Below the pieces are notes generated by a model. It saw nothing but the letters and a program-made list of their open reading frames with translations. It did not search any database and was not told where the DNA came from. The translations under genes were made by a program, and so were the position numbers. A stretch of DNA of 64,000 nt from Leadbetterella sp964563435 (GTDB lineage Bacteria > Bacteroidota > Bacteroidia > Cytophagales > Spirosomataceae), in the NCBI GenBank assembly GCA_964563435.1, contig CAZLXI010000008.1:1-64000 (forward strand), in the 5' to 3' direction. This document shows, one piece after another, positions 43,458 through 52,277 of this stretch. How positions within the stretch are numbered: the stretch's first letter is position 1; the number at the start of each line of letters is the position of its first letter.

Positions 43458-44727
43458 GCTTTGGGCATCGGTAAAAAAGGAAAGCCTGCTTTTGCTGCGG
43501 GACGCCGGAGCGCTGATTATCCTGTTTGTGATGCCTCTGGCGCTGATCATTACAGTTACGCTTATCCAGCAGGGATCTTTCAAGGTACTCGGCAATGCCA
43601 AAATTCCGGTGGTGCTGATCGACAATGACCGGGGAGCCGTTTCCAAAGGCATCCGCGAAAACCTGGAAAGCAGCGGGAGCTTTGAGATCATTTCGGAAAA
43701 AGACGGTAAGCCTCTTACGGAAGAGCAGGCCCGTGACGAGGTATTTAAAGGTCGCTACCCCATGGCGGTGATCGTGCCTGAAGCACTTTCGGCCGACCTG
43801 AACCAGAAAGTGCAGGTCAATGTAGATAAGATATTGAAAGATGTAGGCCTGGCCGACGAAGATACGGCGGGGTTGGCTTCCGAGGTAGAGCCCAAAGAGA
43901 TCCGACTCTATTTCGATCCGGCCACCCAGCCGGCTTTTAAAAGCGCCGTGAAGAACAGCATCGACAAGATGGTTTCCGAGCTGGAGGTGCAGTCGGTTTA
44001 CTCCCTTTTCCAGGAGCAGCTGAGCGACAGCGTGGCCATCTTCAGCCAAAAATCTTTTCTCCATTTCAAGGAGATCATGCCTGTTGACGGCAGCCGGGAG
44101 GTCATCCCCAATGCCACCCAGCACAACGTGCCGGCCTGGACCCTCTTCGCTATCTTTTTTATTGTGATCCCGCTTTCCATTAACCTGGTCAAGGAAAAAG
44201 GCCAGGGAACACTGGTGCGCTTAAGAACCTTACCCATGCCCTACGGTGTGGTGATCATGGGAAAGACCGTAACCTTCCTTGTGATCTGTATGATCCAGTT
44301 TTACCTGATGGTGGCCGTTGGCGTTTACCTGTTTCCCCTGCTGGGGCTGGAGCCGCTGCAGGCAGGCGGGAAGCTTTTCCTGATGAGCGTGGTAGCCTTA
44401 TGTTCGGGTTTTGCGGCGATCGGCTTTGGTATTCTGCTCGGCACGGTGAGCCAGACCCAGGAGCAGTCGGCGCCGTTTGGTGCCACTTCGGTGGTCATTC
44501 TTGCTGCCATCGGTGGGGTTTGGGTGCCGGTGTTTGCTATGCCGGCCTTTATGCAGTTTGTTTCGGGGCTTTCACCGATGAACTGGGGACTGAACGCCTT
44601 TTATGACGTGATCCTCCGGAATTCGGACTTCGGGGCCATCCTGCCCCGCCTGGCTTTATTGTTGGTGTTTTTTGTCTTTATGGTAGGAATATCTATCCTG
44701 TATGATGAAAAGAAAAGAGCCGTATAA
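43450..44727 (+). CDS. ABC-2-type transporter permease
   Basis: 425 residues. One membrane helix near the start (AGALIILFVMPLALIITVTL), then a large external domain of about 230 residues, then five helices (TLFAIFFIVIPLSINLV, KTVTFLVICMIQFYLMVAVG, LFLMSVVALCSGFAAIGFGI, SVVILAAIGGVWVPVF, ALLLVFFVFMVGISIL). This is the ABC-2/YhgE-like exporter layout. It overlaps the ATPase gene by 8 bp and the thioesterase gene by about 26 bp. Confidence 0.9.
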   Translation: MHKLWASVKKESLLLLRDAGALIILFVMPLALIITVTLIQQGSFKVLGNAKIPVVLIDNDRGAVSKGIRENLESSGSFEIISEKDGKPLTEEQARDEVFKGRYPMAVIVPEALSADLNQKVQVNVDKILKDVGLADEDTAGLASEVEPKEIRLYFDPATQPAFKSAVKNSIDKMVSELEVQSVYSLFQEQLSDSVAIFSQKSFLHFKEIMPVDGSREVIPNATQHNVPAWTLFAIFFIVIPLSINLVKEKGQGTLVRLRTLPMPYGVVIMGKTVTFLVICMIQFYLMVAVGVYLFPLLGLEPLQAGGKLFLMSVVALCSGFAAIGFGILLGTVSQTQEQSAPFGATSVVILAAIGGVWVPVFAMPAFMQFVSGLSPMNWGLNAFYDVILRNSDFGAILPRLALLLVFFVFMVGISILYDEKKRAV

Positions 44728-45148
44728 GATTTTTGAAAAGCTGACCATGAGCTTCGATTTTCGGGTAAGGTTCAATGAAACCGACCCGTTGGGGATCGTC
44801 TGGCACGGGAATTACATCAAGTATTTTGAAGATGGCCGGGAGGCTTTTGGCCGGAAATACGGGATCTCCTATCTCGATGTGCAGGCGGCAGGTTACACCA
44901 CACCCATCGTCAGAACGGTCTGTGAGCATAAGCTTCCGTTGCGCTATGGTGAAACCGGGCGGATCGAAACGGCCTTGGTGGATACGCCCGCCGCCAAGAT
45001 GATCTTCCTGTTTACTATTTTTAACAGCCGCAACGAAGTGGTTTGCACGGGTGAAACCACGCAGGTATTTGTGGATGTTTCGGGTGAATTATCACTCACT
45101 TATCCGGACTTCTTCCGGCAGTGGCGGGAAAGCGTTGGCGAAAAATAA
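44702..45148 (+). CDS. 4-hydroxybenzoyl-CoA thioesterase-family hotdog protein
   Basis: 148 residues from ATG 44702 (44705 or 44747 are other possible starts). RVRFNETDPLGIVWHGNYIK is the 4HBT signature, with the Asp and His of the active site. The partner strand HKLPLRYGETGRIET follows. It may release or proofread acyl chains in pigment synthesis, as the FabZ and thioesterase folds share the same cluster. It is the last gene of the first plus-strand run. The 132 bp to the next gene hold an inverted repeat. Confidence 0.87.
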   Translation: MMKRKEPYKIFEKLTMSFDFRVRFNETDPLGIVWHGNYIKYFEDGREAFGRKYGISYLDVQAAGYTTPIVRTVCEHKLPLRYGETGRIETALVDTPAAKMIFLFTIFNSRNEVVCTGETTQVFVDVSGELSLTYPDFFRQWRESVGEK

Positions 45149-45197
45149 AACTATTAAATGTTCTCCCGGAAATTATTTTCCCGTTCTGAAAGAATCT

Positions 45198-45269
45198 GAT
45201 CTGTGAACATCAGTGAAATCTTTGAGCCAAATTACACGCCTGCGATTTTTCTCACAGATTTCACAGATC
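45198..45269. repeat. Inverted repeat between convergent genes
   Basis: GATCTGTGAA (45198-45207) is the reverse complement of TTCACAGATC (45260-45269), with further partial matching inside. It may act as a terminator for both sides; no long T run is present. Confidence 0.5.
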
Positions 45270-45280
45270 ACCAAAGGTTT

Positions 45281-45865
45281 TTAGAATTTAAATCCGAAAT
45301 TGGTACTCAGCTGTACCGTCCCCCCGATATCGTTCGGTTTAAATGAGCTTTTATCCACATACAATAACCCGAACCCCAGGTTGATGCCCATGGTAAACTT
45401 CCGGGAAATATCGAAATTGACATAGTTGGTGACCATCACGCCGATACGGGTATTGTTGGCCCGTTCATAGTGATCCTGCCATCTGCCGTCAGGGTCATAA
45501 GTGGTATTATTGAAATAATATCTGTCCCCCGAGCCCAGCACCAGGTTAGAGCCGATGGCATACTTTACAGGCCTCTCATGAGAAGCGGGATAGAATTTGA
45601 AGCCCGGTGTGAAATAAAAATAGGCCGGACTGTTATACGTGTCGGTGTCCCAGTATCGGTCATGCTGCCGGAATACAACGTCCAGCGGGAAGATCAGACT
45701 GAGCCTCGAATTTTTAGCCAGGTATTTCTCATAGCTGATTCCTACCGTGGTGCCGATCTCATTGACCCCTACCGGTGAAAAGCGGATGGCGTTGGTTTCA
45801 TCCTGGGAAAAAGCCGGTACGATACCGGAAAAGAGAAGGAGCGTTGATATCAGGTATTTTTTCAT
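45281..45865 (-). CDS. Small outer-membrane beta-barrel protein, unknown role
   Basis: 194 residues. Signal peptide MKKYLISTLLLFSGIVPAFSQ. Amphipathic strands such as GTTVGISYEKYL, AYFYFTPGFKFY and KFTMGINLGFGLLYV follow, ending in an aromatic-terminated strand (VQLSTNFGFKF). It lies on the minus strand, against the pigment genes, next to a glycosidase-like lipoprotein gene in the same orientation. I do not recognise the family. Confidence 0.75.
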   Translation of the reverse strand: MKKYLISTLLLFSGIVPAFSQDETNAIRFSPVGVNEIGTTVGISYEKYLAKNSRLSLIFPLDVVFRQHDRYWDTDTYNSPAYFYFTPGFKFYPASHERPVKYAIGSNLVLGSGDRYYFNNTTYDPDGRWQDHYERANNTRIGVMVTNYVNFDISRKFTMGINLGFGLLYVDKSSFKPNDIGGTVQLSTNFGFKF

Positions 45866-45932
45866 TTCCGTGCGATTAATTATTTTTCATATAAACTTAA
45901 GAACTCTTGTTTTATTGTCTGCAGAGGAACAG

Positions 45933-47789
45933 TTAAGGCAAAGGTATTGTGACGGGTTTGTCCGGGTTGCTGATCCTCGCCGAAAGCTTGGCGTCTATCC
46001 ATACATACAATACGGGCTGATCTCCTTTCCTCCGGGTATTTCCGTCTTTTTTCCAGGCAATGTCCACATCATGCCCGTGGTAGCGCAGGTTTCCCAGGAA
46101 AAAGTACTCCCATTTACCGTCAGGAAGCAGGGGGTAGAGGGTAAAGCTGTTTTCGTGGGAAGGTGAAAACCCGATCAGGTCTTCAATGATGATGTCGGGA
46201 AAGGTGGAATGAAAGTAATCTTTCTCTCCTCCGAACTCCGTGCCGTCACTGGGAATATACCACTCACCGATATTCAGCTCATCGCGGCCGTGCAGAGCCG
46301 CAAGCTTTTCAATATGCTCAAAGAGCAGGCGCTTATCCGATGCATCAGGCGCCTTTTTGTAATGCCGGAGATAGTTGGCAAAGCTTTTATAGACCACCGA
46401 ATTCTGAAAAGGCCAGCCCCGGCCGTTCCAGGCGTATGCCTGTTCATTGTAATACGGGTGCTGTCTTTCAGCGGTGGTCATTCCCTGCCTGTTGTAAAAC
46501 CCCTGCTCCGATCCGAACATTTCCCAGGCTTTACTGTATTGCCGGTGATTTTCTTCCGGGATCAGGTGGAAATACCACGGAGTATAGCCCACAGATTCCC
46601 TGACCCGCGCTTCAAAATCACGTACACCGTAAAGATTATCGCCGGCGCTGACAGTGTTAAAAAAATTATCCTCTTTGTTCCAGAGTATATCAAGTACTTT
46701 GTTTTGAAGGGTCCTGGCCCGCTGATCATAGAGGCCGGCTTTCCGGAGGCCGGCTCCCTGGAGGCCGGCTTTGAGCGAATCGGTTCCTGCCAGGCTGTAA
46801 AGGTTTGACAGGGATTTAAGGTTCCCGTAAGCGTAAGCATTGACAGACGGCCGTACCAGGTAAAAATCGGGATAGCCGCTACGGTACGCCCGGGGATACT
46901 GTCCGGCCCTTTCACTTTTGGCCGCATTTGCCGTAGTCGACCAGCCCAGGTAATAATTCTTCCAGGAATCTTTCGTATAAATATCATAAGCGCCCCGGCT
47001 TTCAATAAGTCCCAGCACGGCCGACAGGCTGAATTCCATGCCGTCATAAAGATCCAGGATCTTATACATCCCATCGGTTTTCGCTTCGGGGCGCTGCACG
47101 GTAAACAGGCTGTCCCATACCTGCTGATGTTTTTCGAGATGCGGAAGCACACCTTCCAGCCAGGAAATGTCGGGATGTATTTTGAGATAAGCCTCGGTCC
47201 CGTTGATCATCCAGCTGGAAAAATGATGACTTTCGGGCCGGCTGAGATAAGTCAGGAAATTGGCATTTTCCCTTTGGTTAAGACGGGAAGCAGACCCCTG
47301 CATGAAATAATCGGCGTACGATCTCAGGTATTTCGGATCCCGCAGCCAGCGCACGTCGTAAAACTGGTGCCCGGCCGGACAGGTGATGGCTCCGCTCAGG
47401 GAGGCCCAGGGCTTAACGCCGAAAAATTCGGTCACTACCCAGTATTTTCTCTGGTCCGCCGGGTCATTATATTCCTTCAGATGCTTGGAGATCATCCACC
47501 ACCGGTAATTATATACCTTAGTGATACGTGGGTCGGAACAGCTGAAAACCGGGATGTTCTTTTGTAGAAAATCCAGGTTGTTTTCCGCATTAAAAGGCCC
47601 GTCAGACGGTGGTCTGCCCGAATACCGGTTAAATTCCCCGGTATGGGCGGCCAGATCCACATAAGCGGAAGCAAGAAAGGCCTGCCGCTCCTCTTCAGGG
47701 GAAGGATTTTTAAGCGTGGCGCAGGAGAAGCACAACAGGGCAGTCACCGTCCCTACACAGAGATTAAGATTCATTCTTGCAGGTTTCAT
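45933..47789 (-). CDS. Glycoside-hydrolase-like lipoprotein with an (alpha/alpha)6 barrel
   Basis: 618 residues. Lipobox in VTALLCFSCATLKN, so it is probably anchored at the outer membrane. The body resembles GH63/MGH1-type (alpha/alpha)6 glycosidases: YNYRWWMISKHL, EFFGVKPWASLSGAITCPAG, DVRWLRDPKYLRSYADYF, YAWNGRGWPFQNSVVY and GEWYIPSDGTEFGGEKDYFH, with Trp, Asp and Glu residues usual in such active sites. The C-terminal beta domain has LLPDGKWEYFFLGNLRYHGH. It would act on an extracellular glycan. Three copies of a 15-bp repeat (46731-46775) encode KAGLQ-GAGLR-KAGLY. It has no known part in pigment synthesis. Confidence 0.75.
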   Translation of the reverse strand: MKPARMNLNLCVGTVTALLCFSCATLKNPSPEEERQAFLASAYVDLAAHTGEFNRYSGRPPSDGPFNAENNLDFLQKNIPVFSCSDPRITKVYNYRWWMISKHLKEYNDPADQRKYWVVTEFFGVKPWASLSGAITCPAGHQFYDVRWLRDPKYLRSYADYFMQGSASRLNQRENANFLTYLSRPESHHFSSWMINGTEAYLKIHPDISWLEGVLPHLEKHQQVWDSLFTVQRPEAKTDGMYKILDLYDGMEFSLSAVLGLIESRGAYDIYTKDSWKNYYLGWSTTANAAKSERAGQYPRAYRSGYPDFYLVRPSVNAYAYGNLKSLSNLYSLAGTDSLKAGLQGAGLRKAGLYDQRARTLQNKVLDILWNKEDNFFNTVSAGDNLYGVRDFEARVRESVGYTPWYFHLIPEENHRQYSKAWEMFGSEQGFYNRQGMTTAERQHPYYNEQAYAWNGRGWPFQNSVVYKSFANYLRHYKKAPDASDKRLLFEHIEKLAALHGRDELNIGEWYIPSDGTEFGGEKDYFHSTFPDIIIEDLIGFSPSHENSFTLYPLLPDGKWEYFFLGNLRYHGHDVDIAWKKDGNTRRKGDQPVLYVWIDAKLSARISNPDKPVTIPLP

Positions 47790-47906
47790 CGTTGGTTAAT
47801 TTAGCCCAATTTACACATAAGAAATTTCAACGGGACGAAATGTTGGAAAATATCTGTAACCGGCCGGCAAATGCATGGTGAACTATGGTTTTACCGGCAT
47901 TTCTGC

Positions 47907-47914
47907 TAAATTTG
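47907..47914 (+). promoter_or_regulatory. -7 box before the second pigment run
   Basis: TAAATTTG, exact TAnnTTTG, 19 bp before the ATG at 47934. No TTG is seen at the normal distance upstream. It could restart transcription past the opposing genes. Confidence 0.45.
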
Positions 47915-47933
47915 CAGACTTCAAAAGCGGCGC

Positions 47934-49013
47934 ATGAGTTTTATCGTTGACTACAATTGCTTTACTCCTTTGGGAACCGACCTGTCTGCCACGGTAGACC
48001 GGTTGGAAGAAGGCATAAGCGGTATTCAGTTTTTTCAAAACGGTGAACGTCCTTATTATGCAGCGCAGATCCCGGAGCCGGTAGAGACGCATCCCGGGTT
48101 TACCCGCCTGGAAAATATGCTGATCCGGGCACTGGAGCCGGTCGTTGAGCGGAATCCTGTTACGGAGAGATCCCTCCTTCTGATGTCTACCACCAAGGGC
48201 AATGTCCGCGCCATAGCAGGAGGAGAGGCTGTTCCTTCGGCATTTCTGTCGGTGATGGCAGGGAACGTGGCCCGGCATTTCGGTTTCCGGGAAACACCCT
48301 GGGTACTTTCCAATGCCTGTGTTTCGGGCATCCTGGCCGTGGCCGTAGCAAAACGGATGATCAGCTCAGGAATTTTTGACGCCGTTTATGTGGTGGCCGG
48401 CGATGAGGTCACGGAGTTCGTTTTGAGCGGCTTTGCCAGCTTCCAGGCGCTGAGTTCCGGTCGGTGCAGACCTTACGACAAAAGTCGTGACGGCGTTACA
48501 CTGGGTGAAGCGGCAGCAGCCGTACTGGTGTCCGGAGAGCCCGGCCTGTTCCGGGTGGCGGGAGACGGGGCCATTAATGACGCCAACCATATTTCGGGCC
48601 CTTCGCGCACGGGTGAAGGATTGTACCGGAGTATCCTTCTGGCTTTAAAAGAAGCAGATCTGGATGGCCGGGAACTGGATTTTATTTCAGCCCACGGCAC
48701 GGCTACCGAATATAATGATGAGATGGAGGCGGTAGCGCTGGACCGGCTGGGGCTGAACAACGTGCCGGTCAACAGCCTGAAAGGCTACTTTGGGCATACG
48801 CTGGGGGCATCGGGCCTCCTCGAAGCGGTGATCTCTTTTGAGTCTGCCCGTAAGGGTCTGCTGTACCCTTCCCTGGGCTTCGAAACCCCGGGGGTTTCCA
48901 AAGAGATTAACGTGATCCGGCAGCCGGAAATGAAGCCTGTCCGGTACTTTATGAAAACCGCCTCCGGTTTCGGAGGCTGCAATACCGCAGTAATTTTTGA
49001 GAAGCTGAGTTGA
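47934..49013 (+). CDS. Beta-ketoacyl-ACP synthase (KAS I/II type)
   Basis: 359 residues. Nucleophile Cys129 in SNACVSGILAV, and the two catalytic histidines in ISAHGTATEYND and YFGHTLGASGLLEA. It is shorter than usual FabF (about 410) because the N-terminal cap is reduced. With the other KS at 49859 it probably elongates the aryl polyene with malonyl units. Followed in a 4-bp overlap by a KS-like gene that starts at TTG. Confidence 0.9.
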   Translation: MSFIVDYNCFTPLGTDLSATVDRLEEGISGIQFFQNGERPYYAAQIPEPVETHPGFTRLENMLIRALEPVVERNPVTERSLLLMSTTKGNVRAIAGGEAVPSAFLSVMAGNVARHFGFRETPWVLSNACVSGILAVAVAKRMISSGIFDAVYVVAGDEVTEFVLSGFASFQALSSGRCRPYDKSRDGVTLGEAAAAVLVSGEPGLFRVAGDGAINDANHISGPSRTGEGLYRSILLALKEADLDGRELDFISAHGTATEYNDEMEAVALDRLGLNNVPVNSLKGYFGHTLGASGLLEAVISFESARKGLLYPSLGFETPGVSKEINVIRQPEMKPVRYFMKTASGFGGCNTAVIFEKLS

Positions 49014-49600
49014 ACAGGAAATTTTACATACAAAGCTATTGTGAGATCCGGGGCGGAGCGCTCCGGCTAAACGGAGAAGAGCTCTTTTCCGCGGCGGGAG
49101 ACAGCTTTACTGACTTTGCCAAAAAAGCTTACCAGCACTTTGGCATAGCCTATCCGAAATTCTTTAAAATGGATAAACTCAGCAAGCTGGCCTTCCTGGC
49201 TTCCGCTCAGCTGCTGACGGAAGAAACCCATACGGCGCTGGTCTTCGCCAACCGGTCATCGTCACTCGATACCGACCTCGTTTACCAGCAGTCTATTGCC
49301 GATAAAGAGGTGTATTATCCCAGCCCGGCGGTTTTTGTCTATACCCTGCCTAACATTTGTTTGGGAGAAATCAGCATAAAGTATAAACTTTATTCAGAAA
49401 ATAGTTTCTTTGTGTTTGAAAACTTTCCGGCAGTTTTCTTTTCCGCCTACGCCGGTATGCTGATCGAAACGGGAAAGGCGGAAGAAGTGCTTTGCGGATG
49501 GGTGGAAATGCTGGGAGAAGATTACCGGGCTTTCGTGTACCGGGTGGGAAGCGAAGGCCTTACGGAGCATAATGAACAGAATTTAAACAGACTGATATAA
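49010..49600 (+). CDS. KS-like protein lacking the catalytic pattern
   Basis: 196 residues, starting at TTG 49010 in the TTGA overlap with the previous stop; no ATG is near. HTALVFANRSSSLDTDLVY and YPSPAVFVYTLPNICLGEIS resemble the first half of a ketosynthase. The Cys lies in NICLGE and not in the TACSS context, and no HGT or GHT histidine is present. It could be a chain-length partner or scaffold for the KS next to it. The same reduced form is, as I recall, typical of flexirubin clusters. Confidence 0.72.
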   Translation: MNRKFYIQSYCEIRGGALRLNGEELFSAAGDSFTDFAKKAYQHFGIAYPKFFKMDKLSKLAFLASAQLLTEETHTALVFANRSSSLDTDLVYQQSIADKEVYYPSPAVFVYTLPNICLGEISIKYKLYSENSFFVFENFPAVFFSAYAGMLIETGKAEEVLCGWVEMLGEDYRAFVYRVGSEGLTEHNEQNLNRLI

Positions 49601-49858
49601 ATGGACCAATTAAAACTGGAGATCAAAGAAAAAATTATAGCCGCACTCAACCTGGAAGACGTTTCGGCCGAAGATATCAATGACGATGACGCCCTTTTCG
49701 GCGATGGCCTGGGCCTGGACTCCATTGATGCGCTGGAGCTGATCGTCATGCTCGATAAAGACTACGGTATCAAGTTGTCAGACCCCAAGGAAGGCAGAAA
49801 CATTTTCCGGTCGGTCAACACCATGGCCGTCTATATTAAAGAGCACAGAACAAAATAG
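49601..49858 (+). CDS. Acyl carrier protein
   Basis: 85 residues, acidic and helical. The phosphopantetheine attachment serine is Ser41 in GLGLDSIDALEL. Starts next to the previous stop. It carries the growing aryl-polyene chain for the two ketosynthases and the dehydratases. It is the only ACP visible in the window, while many aryl-polyene clusters have two. Confidence 0.93.
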   Translation: MDQLKLEIKEKIIAALNLEDVSAEDINDDDALFGDGLGLDSIDALELIVMLDKDYGIKLSDPKEGRNIFRSVNTMAVYIKEHRTK

Positions 49859-51058
49859 ATGGGAAAAGTAGGTATTACAGGAATGGGAATCATTTCGGCC
49901 ATTGGGGATACAGTGGAAGAAAATCTCCGTTCACTTGTGGATCTGAAGCCCGGAATTTCGCGAATTGAAAACCTTGATACGGTGCATAAGGATGCGATCC
50001 GGGTAGGGGAGATCAAGAAGTCAAATAAAGAATTAGCTAAATATCTAAATTTAGAGAAGGAAAATAATTTTACCCGCACGGCCATGCTGGGTGTCATCGC
50101 CGCCCGCCAGGCGGTACAGAATGCCGGCATTACGGATATGGGCGAATGGAGGACCGGCCTGGTGTCGGCCACCAGTGTAGGGGGAATGGATACCACGGAG
50201 CGCTTTTTTACGGAGTATCCGGAAAATGAGGCGGTCAGGAGGTATATTCTCAGCCATGACCCCGGCGACAGCACCCATAAGATCGCCGATGCCCTGGGGA
50301 TCCGTGGTTTTATTACTACCATCAGTACGGCCTGTTCTTCTGCTGCCAATGCCATCATGCTAGGGGCAAGGATGATTCTTAGCGGTGAGCTCGACCGCGT
50401 GGTGGTAGGCGGAACCGATGCCCTGTCCAAATTTACCATTAACGGCTTTAAAACGCTGATGATCCTTTCGGATACGGACAATACTCCGTTTGACCGCGAC
50501 CGGAAAGGACTCAACCTGGGAGAGGCTGCGGCTTACCTGGTGCTGGAATCGGAGGCGGCTATAAAAGCCGCAAACAAGAGCGTTTTGGCGTATTTATCCG
50601 GTTTCGGTAATGCCAATGACGCTTACCATCAAACCGCTTCGTCTGAGAACGGTGAAGGAGCTACTCTGGCCATGCAGAAGGCCCTGCAGGTGGGGGGGCT
50701 GAGCCCGGGGGATATTGATTACATCAATGTGCACGGTACGGCTACCGGCAATAATGACCTTTCGGAGGGCCGTGCGCTGATCAACATTTTCGGAGAGCGG
50801 GTACCTGAATTCAGCTCTACCAAGCCTTATACCGGTCATACTCTTGCTGCGGCAGGGGCTATTGAAGCGGTATACAGCATTTTTTCATTGCGGGAGGGGT
50901 TGGTCTGGCCCAACCTGAACTTCCGGAACCCCATGGCGGAGTTTGACCTGGTGCCGGTGACTTCGCTGCAAAAAAAGGATATCCGGCATGTATTATCAAA
51001 CTCTTTTGGCTTCGGAGGGAATTGTTCCACTTTAATATTTTCCGATGATCTATATTAA
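49859..51058 (+). CDS. Beta-ketoacyl-ACP synthase II (FabF-like)
   Basis: 399 residues, full-length. Nucleophile Cys159 in STACSSAANAI, histidines in INVHGTATGNND and TGHTLAAAGAIEA, and the C-terminal SNSFGFGGNCSTLIF. It starts at the base after the ACP stop. With the KS-like partner at 51045 this looks like the KS/chain-length-factor pair of type II systems, and it extends the polyene. Confidence 0.93.
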   Translation: MGKVGITGMGIISAIGDTVEENLRSLVDLKPGISRIENLDTVHKDAIRVGEIKKSNKELAKYLNLEKENNFTRTAMLGVIAARQAVQNAGITDMGEWRTGLVSATSVGGMDTTERFFTEYPENEAVRRYILSHDPGDSTHKIADALGIRGFITTISTACSSAANAIMLGARMILSGELDRVVVGGTDALSKFTINGFKTLMILSDTDNTPFDRDRKGLNLGEAAAYLVLESEAAIKAANKSVLAYLSGFGNANDAYHQTASSENGEGATLAMQKALQVGGLSPGDIDYINVHGTATGNNDLSEGRALINIFGERVPEFSSTKPYTGHTLAAAGAIEAVYSIFSLREGLVWPNLNFRNPMAEFDLVPVTSLQKKDIRHVLSNSFGFGGNCSTLIFSDDLY

Positions 51059-52277
51059 CGGAAGGGGGTGTGTGTCTGCCCAGAGAACCTTTGACGGCAG
51101 CTTTCCGGACGAAGTGATCGTCCCGGAGGGGTACATATTACCCATTGTAGCACCGCCTTACAAAGAATATATTTCACCGGCCATGATCCGTAGGATGGGT
51201 TCCGGGGTGAAGAACGGCGTGGTGGCGTCGGCCCTGGCGTTGCAGGAGGCGGGATTTACGGTGGCCGCCGATTCATCACCGGTCAATTCTTCGGCGGTTG
51301 CATACTCTCCGGAGAGCGTATCAGCAGAAGAAGGCAACCCGTCTAAAAAACTGCCTCCGAATAACCGGCCTCTGCAACCTGATGCAATCATCACAGGTAC
51401 AGGGGTGGGCTGCATCAAAGATTCCGAAAACTTCCTGAAGGCCATCCTGGAAAACGGGGAGGCTTTCCTGACTCCCACGGCTTTCATCCAGTCTACCCAC
51501 AACACGGTGGGAGCACAGATCGCCCTCGGGCTGGGTTGTAAGGCCTATAATTTTTCCTACGTCAACGGAGCGATCTCCTTTGAATCGGCCCTGACAGATG
51601 CGCGGCTTCAGCTTTTAAGCGGAGAAGCCCGAAACATCCTGGTGGGCGGCGTAGACGAAAAGGCCGATTTCACTTACCATTTGTTTGCATTGGGAGGATT
51701 GATCAAAACAGAGGAATCCTCTTCCGGTGCATCCTACAGTGAAGGAGCTGCTTTTTTTGTTCTGAGTACGGAAAAGAAGGCGCAAAGCTATGCTACGTTA
51801 AAGGACGTGACGGTGATCAACCGCCTGGAACCGGAAGGGGTGGCATCGACCCTGGAGCGTTTCCTGAAACGAACAGGTACCGCCGTTGATGATATCGATG
51901 CGGTGGTGATCGGGAAGAACGATGACATCAGTTTTCAGGAGTATTATCCCGGATTATTGAGCGGATTTTCTCCGGAAATACCAGTGGTTCACTATAAGCA
52001 TCTGAGTGGAGAATACAACACTGCTTCGGCATTCGGCTTCTGGCTGGCGGCCGGTATCCTGAAAAATCAACGCATACCGGAAGTGGTTCTACTCAGCGGG
52101 AAGCCTGGGGCGGCGACCCTGAGACCGGCCGCCCTGCGGCCGGATCAAAAGGGAGAGGCCGTCGGTAATGCGGTCAACCTCGGGGCGACCTACCGCGGGG
52201 CGGCTATCCGCAATATCCTTCTCTACAACCAGTACCGGGGCATGGATCACAGCTTTATACTGCTGTCGGCATGCTGA
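51045..52277 (+). CDS. Ketosynthase-like chain-length-factor candidate
   Basis: 410 residues with a ketosynthase fold but without the Cys: where TACSS is expected it reads FSYVNGAISFESAL, and no HGTxT or GHT histidine pair is found. THNTVGAQIALGLG and VGGVDEKADFTYH are kept. Such non-catalytic KS partners set chain length in type II polyketide systems. It overlaps the catalytic KS gene by 14 bp, which favours equal amounts and a heterodimer. A Ser/Pro-rich insert lies at about residues 75-115. Confidence 0.85.
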   Translation: MIYINGRGCVSAQRTFDGSFPDEVIVPEGYILPIVAPPYKEYISPAMIRRMGSGVKNGVVASALALQEAGFTVAADSSPVNSSAVAYSPESVSAEEGNPSKKLPPNNRPLQPDAIITGTGVGCIKDSENFLKAILENGEAFLTPTAFIQSTHNTVGAQIALGLGCKAYNFSYVNGAISFESALTDARLQLLSGEARNILVGGVDEKADFTYHLFALGGLIKTEESSSGASYSEGAAFFVLSTEKKAQSYATLKDVTVINRLEPEGVASTLERFLKRTGTAVDDIDAVVIGKNDDISFQEYYPGLLSGFSPEIPVVHYKHLSGEYNTASAFGFWLAAGILKNQRIPEVVLLSGKPGAATLRPAALRPDQKGEAVGNAVNLGATYRGAAIRNILLYNQYRGMDHSFILLSAC

